From the NCBI GenBank assembly GCA_910586225.1, contig CAJUIL010000001.1:186001-250000 (forward strand): a stretch of DNA of 64,000 nt, read 5' to 3'. Under the pieces are notes generated by a model, which worked only from the letters and a program-made list of their open reading frames with translations, did no database searches and was not told where the DNA came from. Positions 59,107 to 64,000 of this stretch are shown in pieces. Source of the stretch: an uncultured Eubacterium sp. GTDB taxonomy: Bacteria; Bacillota; Clostridia; Lachnospirales; Lachnospiraceae. Within the stretch, counting starts at the first letter, position 1. Each line of letters opens with the position of its first letter. The translations under genes were made by a program, and so were the position numbers.

Positions 59107-59147
59107 CAAAAAAGGCCGCCAGGAAAGACCTCGCCCTCCTGACAGCC
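59107..59147 (-). terminator. Terminator of the GH3-symporter operon
   Basis: Minus-strand GGCTGTCAGGA pairs with TCCTGGCGGCC and is followed by six T residues, 40 bases after the symporter stop codon. Confidence 0.85.
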
Positions 59148-59186
59148 CTGCAATTCACCTGTTCCGTCCATTTGCCGTAAGTCCTT

Positions 59187-60734
59187 TTATCGGAACTTCT
59201 CCGGCACATCTTCCTTCGACTGCCATTTACGCATCGCCTCCGCAAGACTCATTCCCTTACTAACCGCGTCCTTACGCACCGCATTGACCGCCTGGATCTC
59301 TTTCATCCTTTCCCCGGTCAGCGTATACCCTTTCATCGCAGCTAATGTCGCGACCCATGCTAACATCGGTACGACGCAAAACAGCACGATAACGACCATA
59401 TGCATCCCGTCCGCATACGGCGTATTTCCGTCCGGCAGCGTTTGGATACCGATCATCGCCACAGCTGCTCCCACGATCGTAGAACCGAGCGAGCTGACCA
59501 GCTTATCCACAAGGGAAAACAAGGTTCCCATAATGCCTGGGATATAGCGCCCGGAGCGGAACGTTTCATAGTCCGAGCAGTCCGCCACCATCGGGATCGG
59601 CATATCTGCCGTCGCATAATAAGCCCCATAACCAACACCGAAAAACACCACAAACAGTATCGAATACAGATTCGGCGGCATCAGGCTCAGGCTGACCGCC
59701 GGATTCCCTTCCTTCCAAAACAGCAGCAGCGCCAATACACCGACATACATTGCAAGCGCAAGCCCCGTATAGCGTACAAGCGAGGCTTTCTGCCCATGCC
59801 TTTGCGAGGTGCGGACCGTCAAAAGGAAAAACGGTACGGAAAACACGTACCCTACAATCATCATCGGCAGGTACAGCCCGCCATAATTGCCCATCATCGC
59901 CCCATACAGCATACAAAGCACCGTCATATTCGTCGCGATCGAAAATGCCAGCTTACACCCCGCACCTGCTACCATCAGCCGCTGCAGCTCCTTGTTTGCC
60001 TTGAGTATCGCTACATATTCCTTTAATTCCACCTTCTCCTGCGTACCGCCGACGCCAAAATATTCCGGGCGGTCCTTTTCCCAGATACCAATGACTGCTA
60101 AAAGTGTCAGCGCTGCTGATACCACAATCGCCAGTGGTATCATAAAATTAAAAAATCCCGCGCTGTTGTACCCGCCCAGCCGTTCACTTAAAATCGGCGC
60201 CAAAAACTGCACAAGCCCCATTCCGATCAGGCTTGCCACCGTGTTAAATACCGTAAACAACGGACGCTGGTTTGGATCATTCGTCAGACACGTCTGTCCC
60301 GAACGGGTACACGCCGTCTGAAACGTATATCCAATGACATACAACGCATAAAACAATACAAAGCAAGTATATTTCAGCCAATCCATATGCTCCGGAATGA
60401 CGCGTGTCCCAAAATACAAAAGGACACTTGAGGCAATCATGATCACATTGCCAAGCACCATATACGGGCGGAATTTGCCGAATTTCGTCGACGTCCGGTC
60501 AATCAGCGCTCCGATCACCGGATCGGTCACCGCGTCGAACAAACGCATGACCGTCACCATCGTCGTCGCAAACATTAAAAACAAACCCAGAACCCCGTTC
60601 GCGTAATATGCAATAAAGTTCATGGTGAGGATATAGTACACATTCGTCGCTCCGTTGTTCATCGGAAACAGAACAAGCTGATAAAGCTTTGCCCGGTTCA
60701 CATTTGTGCTTGTCCCCGCTTTCTCATTACTCAT
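59187..60734 (-). CDS. GPH-family sugar:cation symporter (MFS)
   Basis: A 515-residue transporter with about twelve membrane helices. The early motif TDPVIGALIDRTSTKFGKFRP is diagnostic of the glycoside-pentoside-hexuronide:cation symporters (MelB, XynB type), which import di- or oligosaccharides or uronides with Na+ or H+. It lies 222 bases downstream of a GH3 glycosidase gene on the same strand, so it may import the products or substrates of that enzyme. The substrate cannot be read from sequence. Confidence 0.9.
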   Translation of the reverse strand: MSNEKAGTSTNVNRAKLYQLVLFPMNNGATNVYYILTMNFIAYYANGVLGLFLMFATTMVTVMRLFDAVTDPVIGALIDRTSTKFGKFRPYMVLGNVIMIASSVLLYFGTRVIPEHMDWLKYTCFVLFYALYVIGYTFQTACTRSGQTCLTNDPNQRPLFTVFNTVASLIGMGLVQFLAPILSERLGGYNSAGFFNFMIPLAIVVSAALTLLAVIGIWEKDRPEYFGVGGTQEKVELKEYVAILKANKELQRLMVAGAGCKLAFSIATNMTVLCMLYGAMMGNYGGLYLPMMIVGYVFSVPFFLLTVRTSQRHGQKASLVRYTGLALAMYVGVLALLLFWKEGNPAVSLSLMPPNLYSILFVVFFGVGYGAYYATADMPIPMVADCSDYETFRSGRYIPGIMGTLFSLVDKLVSSLGSTIVGAAVAMIGIQTLPDGNTPYADGMHMVVIVLFCVVPMLAWVATLAAMKGYTLTGERMKEIQAVNAVRKDAVSKGMSLAEAMRKWQSKEDVPEKFR

Positions 60735-60956
60735 ATGTGTCTATCCTTTCTTTTCCTTGCCGCGGCATAAGACAGGCCCCGTCCCGCCCTTACCGCGGCT
60801 TCCGTTCCTTTGAAACCTTTCCCAATACATAAAAAATAATCTGCAGGATCTTTTGAAACGATCCGTCCTTCCCCCAAATTCCGGATCTTCCATCCTGCCG
60901 CTTCCCCTTCTCCTATGGAAGCATGGCGGCTCTGCCATCAAACGAGCCTGGTTTTG

Positions 60957-63944
60957 TCAGTTGTTCAGGGATTTATAGGCTATATACTCCCTGTAAATAT
61001 CCGTTTGCTTGAATTTCTGCTTTTTCATGATCCACAATACAAGAGATAACACGAAAAGCGCCCCAACTACGATACAGCCTGTCCACAATCCGTTTACGAT
61101 CGCGATATTGCGCTTTTTAATCACCGTATCCGGCCCAATCCCGTTCATACCAGCGGAATTTGCGATAGAATACAAATTTTGGTGGCACGCTTCTTTCATA
61201 GCCGTTACAATAACCGGATCGTTTTTATATTTCGGAAGCTGCCTGGTCACATAAGGAAGCATCGCGTCAAAGGTAGAGACACCGCCTGCCATGATCCCAT
61301 CCACGCCGTTTACATACGTCGTAAGCACATTATCCGTAATATTTAAACCTTTTTTACCCCATTCCTGTCTTACGATATTTGTCATCAGTCCCCGGTTGCC
61401 GCCAGACCAGATGGCACCCCAGCGCGTATACGCAACCATCAGCCCCGCGTCCGATTCCTCTACCGCAGCCTGGAAAGCCTTGAGATAAATTTCCCTGGCC
61501 GCCTGCTCGCTCAGCCAGACGCCAAGCCCAATACGGTCCTGCTCGCAGTCATTGAGCGCAAAGTGCTTTAATACAACGAAGATTCCCCGGTCTGTCATTG
61601 CCTGCACCTCGTACTTTGCCATTTGCCCTGCAAGGAAGCCGTCCTCGGAGTAATATTCAAAATTTCTTCCGCCGTACGGTGTCCGGTGCGTATTGCTGCC
61701 CGGTCCGTACAGACACGCGATTTCTGCAGAAATACAGTTGTTCGCGATCACCCTGCCGACCTCATACAGCAGATCGGTATTAAACGTTGCCGCCATCACA
61801 TCCTCAGAGGTAAACGCGGTCGCCACAAGCGCCGTCTTTCCTTCCTCCTCGCCTGCCTTAAACAACGACGCGGTCAGCCCCTGCGGTCCGTTCTCATCAC
61901 GAGTACCCGGCGCCTGTACCGACTCGATCGGCATCGTCCAATGGAACGAATCCCCGATCAAGGACACCATATCGTCAAACGAAAGCTGATCTAACAGCTG
62001 CTCCCACTTCGGATCATCATAAGCAAGCCCAATAAAGTCAACCAGCTTTAATCCGTTGTCCGCACCGAGCACCGGCATTTCCACTTTCTCATAGTCAGCC
62101 GCATCATACTGTACGTCCTGAAGCTTTGCCGTCAGACTTTCCGTCAGCGCAAGCTTCACTGACTCCGTCGGGAACGTACCTGTCCAATCGCTGCGGGAAA
62201 GATACGTAACCTTCTGCCCGTCCAGATCGCCGCTTAAATTGATGTCTGATCCGGACAGCTGGTTTTCGATCGTCGTTCCGTTCAATGAAGCTGCATAGCT
62301 TGTCGTATCCTGCCTTTTGTTTTTCCATTTGTAGGTCAGCGCTTTCTCTCCATCGCTGTCCATACGTCCGTCCGCAGCCTGAAAACCCTTTGCCGCCAAA
62401 ATATTGTTGACCGCATCGTGTGCATCCGTCGCTGCCGTAAAATAATAATCCCCTTCATCCAGCATATACGTACCGCAGCCATAAGCGTCATAAGAAGCGA
62501 TGTCACGCTTATTTACGCCGATCTTAAGCGTTTGCGACGCGCCTGGCTCCAGCATATCCGTTTTGTCAAAGCCGCAGAGTGCCACAGCAGCCTTTTCCAC
62601 ACCGTTTTCTATATCATAGGCAGTATACGGAGACTGTACATAGATCTGCACCGTTTCTTTTCCGGCATACGTATCTCCGGTGTTCGTCACCCTGACCGAA
62701 ACCTCAAACTGATCGGTACCCTTATTATAAGCCACCTTCATATCACTGTATTGAAATTCGGTATAGCTCAGTCCATAGCCAAACGGAAACGCCACGTCTG
62801 CATGGTAATCATAATCCCCTGCGTTTCCCTGTTCCATCACAAAGTCCTCATAGCGCGTCTCATAATACTTATAGCCGACGTAAATGCCTTCCTGATAGAC
62901 CATATACGTGCTCGCGTTTTTCGGAATCACGCCCTCCGCATATCCATCGTATGTGACCGGAACAAAGTTTACCATTGCAGGAGCAGAAAAATTGTTATAG
63001 CAGTACGTATCGACCAGGCTTCCGGAAGGATTGACCGCTCCGGACAGAATTTCGCCGACTGCGTCGATACCCGTAATGCCCACATCACCGATCCAAAGGC
63101 AGGCATCCACGCCGTACTTATTATCCTTTAGAAAATCCACCTGCAGCGCATTTGCCGTATTTAACAGTACGATCACCTTTTTTATCGTGCCTTCGGCCTT
63201 CATCGCTGCTACGTTTTCCATCATTTCCCGCTCATTTTCATCCAATGCCAGATAATTCACGTTTTTATAATCCAGATCGGCGCCTTCGCCGCCGACACGC
63301 GATAATACAACAACCGCTGCGTCTCCGTAAGAATTCACGGACTCCTTCACCTCATCCGTATACAACTCCCACGGACACTCCGCCGCTGTTGCAGACGCTG
63401 TCGCGATCGTGCCGCCGGTCTTACGCTTATACTGCTCGTCCAGCCCCAGATAAAAATCCCAAAGCGTCTGGTTCACTTCAAACCCCGCAATCTCCAGCGC
63501 GCCCTTTAGCGTATCCGCCTTCGACGCGTCAATATTGCCGGACCCTGTCCCGCCATAGACTAAATCTACTGAGGAAGTGGAAAAACAGCTTACCATAGCT
63601 CCTTTCGCCAGCGGCAGCGCATTGTTTTCATTCATTAAAAGCGCCGCGCCCTCCGCTTCCACCTGTCTACACAGGTTTTCGCCATAACGCACCATTTCTT
63701 CCTGCGAGTCAAAATCCATCTTGTGATAAATCGCGTTCTCGTCCTTGTTTTTGATATTATTGAATGTTCCGCCTACAAAAATAGAGATGGAATTATCAAA
63801 AATCGTACAAAATACAGCCAGCACGATCAAAATCACCGTAACCGGCGCGCTGAGAATGGTCAGTATCTTCCACGGCCTGGTCGCCCGTCTGCGGGCGCGC
63901 TTGTATTCTTTTTTCCGGGCCTTTGCATCACGATTTTTTTCCAT
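60957..63944 (-). CDS. Permuted GH3 glycosidase with membrane helices at both ends
   Basis: A 995-residue glycoside hydrolase family 3 protein with unusual order. Residues ~25-47 are a membrane helix (ILTILSAPVTVILIVLAVF). Then come the GH3 C-terminal domain (EGAALLMNENNALPLAKGAM), a fibronectin-like domain (KETVQIYVQSPY), and only after that the barrel domain with GGRNFEYYSEDGFLAG, LKHFALND and the nucleophile region LNITDNV, where Trp after Asp is replaced by Asn. A second helix (GCIVVGALFVLSLVLWIM) lies near the end. Permuted GH3 enzymes are known in Ruminococcus and Butyrivibrio; the double anchor is less usual. The TDN change makes activity uncertain. ATG with AAGGAG upstream. Confidence 0.85.
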   Translation of the reverse strand: MEKNRDAKARKKEYKRARRRATRPWKILTILSAPVTVILIVLAVFCTIFDNSISIFVGGTFNNIKNKDENAIYHKMDFDSQEEMVRYGENLCRQVEAEGAALLMNENNALPLAKGAMVSCFSTSSVDLVYGGTGSGNIDASKADTLKGALEIAGFEVNQTLWDFYLGLDEQYKRKTGGTIATASATAAECPWELYTDEVKESVNSYGDAAVVVLSRVGGEGADLDYKNVNYLALDENEREMMENVAAMKAEGTIKKVIVLLNTANALQVDFLKDNKYGVDACLWIGDVGITGIDAVGEILSGAVNPSGSLVDTYCYNNFSAPAMVNFVPVTYDGYAEGVIPKNASTYMVYQEGIYVGYKYYETRYEDFVMEQGNAGDYDYHADVAFPFGYGLSYTEFQYSDMKVAYNKGTDQFEVSVRVTNTGDTYAGKETVQIYVQSPYTAYDIENGVEKAAVALCGFDKTDMLEPGASQTLKIGVNKRDIASYDAYGCGTYMLDEGDYYFTAATDAHDAVNNILAAKGFQAADGRMDSDGEKALTYKWKNKRQDTTSYAASLNGTTIENQLSGSDINLSGDLDGQKVTYLSRSDWTGTFPTESVKLALTESLTAKLQDVQYDAADYEKVEMPVLGADNGLKLVDFIGLAYDDPKWEQLLDQLSFDDMVSLIGDSFHWTMPIESVQAPGTRDENGPQGLTASLFKAGEEEGKTALVATAFTSEDVMAATFNTDLLYEVGRVIANNCISAEIACLYGPGSNTHRTPYGGRNFEYYSEDGFLAGQMAKYEVQAMTDRGIFVVLKHFALNDCEQDRIGLGVWLSEQAAREIYLKAFQAAVEESDAGLMVAYTRWGAIWSGGNRGLMTNIVRQEWGKKGLNITDNVLTTYVNGVDGIMAGGVSTFDAMLPYVTRQLPKYKNDPVIVTAMKEACHQNLYSIANSAGMNGIGPDTVIKKRNIAIVNGLWTGCIVVGALFVLSLVLWIMKKQKFKQTDIYREYIAYKSLNN

Positions 63945-64000
63945 ATTGCTTCTCCTTCTGGCTGAGAACAGCCTTTGCTATACCCAGTTCTGGCTCTTTC

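Noticed and set aside
62418..63131. 237-codon plus-strand frame opposite the GH3 gene
   Set aside because: Lies wholly antisense to conserved GH3 domains and has no ribosome site.

Overview
The window looks like a chromosomal segment of a gut-type Lachnospiraceae (Clostridium cluster XIVa) bacterium. This rests on gene content and order: an ireB-ruvX-DUF1292-rnj-ylbF-trmR-U32 housekeeping series, a hrcA-grpE-dnaK-dnaJ operon with a CIRCE box followed by prmA-rsmE-nifS-thiI, a pyruvate:ferredoxin oxidoreductase, strong GGAGG ribosome binding sites, a tRNA-Thr without encoded CCA, and a remnant that resembles a Lachnospiraceae DUF4869/ATPase pair. Species cannot be fixed from the sequence.

Layout. 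1-4.2 kb: an AT-richer leftward operon of poorly known genes (NdpA-like protein, large protein with C-terminal membrane segments, ATP-grasp enzyme, truncated AAA ATPase), preceded by a 14-codon leader ORF. 4.3-12.5 kb: nifJ, an ABC-F ATPase, and a metal efflux unit (ArsR/CadC-type repressor, free HMA metallochaperone, P1B ATPase) with a clear promoter and operator. 12.6-14.5 kb: a soluble [FeFe]-hydrogenase-like protein fused to a chemoreceptor signalling domain. 14.8-22.6 kb: one long leftward housekeeping series from ireB to a DHH phosphoesterase, bounded by a promoter overlapping the mtaB stop codon and by a strong terminator. 22.6-29.4 kb: mtaB, an HPr-like protein without the catalytic histidine, and thiI/cysteine desulfurase/rsmE/prmA plus a protein with a C-terminal J domain. 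29.8-31.9 kb: an AT-rich methyltransferase-glycosyltransferase cassette inserted next to dnaJ; the glycosyltransferase carries a 9-G tract that puts its 5' end out of frame, so it is probably phase variable. 31.9-37.1 kb: the HrcA/CIRCE heat-shock operon. 37.1-41.0 kb: gene remnants, a chemoreceptor, an orphan solute-binding lipoprotein, and small elements with terminal inverted repeats.

41.2-46.3 kb: tRNA-Thr, a small unknown gene, and a polyamine-uptake operon (XRE-cupin regulator, potABCD). 46.3-53.6 kb: an unusual system made of a large lipoprotein (beta-propeller fused to a sugar-type solute-binding domain), two MalF/MalG-type permeases and an HlyD-like adaptor, with no ATPase gene, divergent from an OmpR-type two-component pair. 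53.7-64 kb: a dCache chemoreceptor, a secreted leucine-rich-repeat protein, an AAA/PD-(D/E)XK protein, a GPH-family sugar symporter, and a domain-permuted GH3 glycosidase held by membrane helices at both ends.

The strongest candidates for something new are the poly-G-switched glycosyltransferase cassette, the hydrogenase-chemoreceptor fusion, the propeller-SBP/permease/adaptor/two-component locus, and the NdpA-like plus membrane-protein operon at the left edge. No CRISPR array, complete insertion sequence, prophage or rRNA gene was seen.
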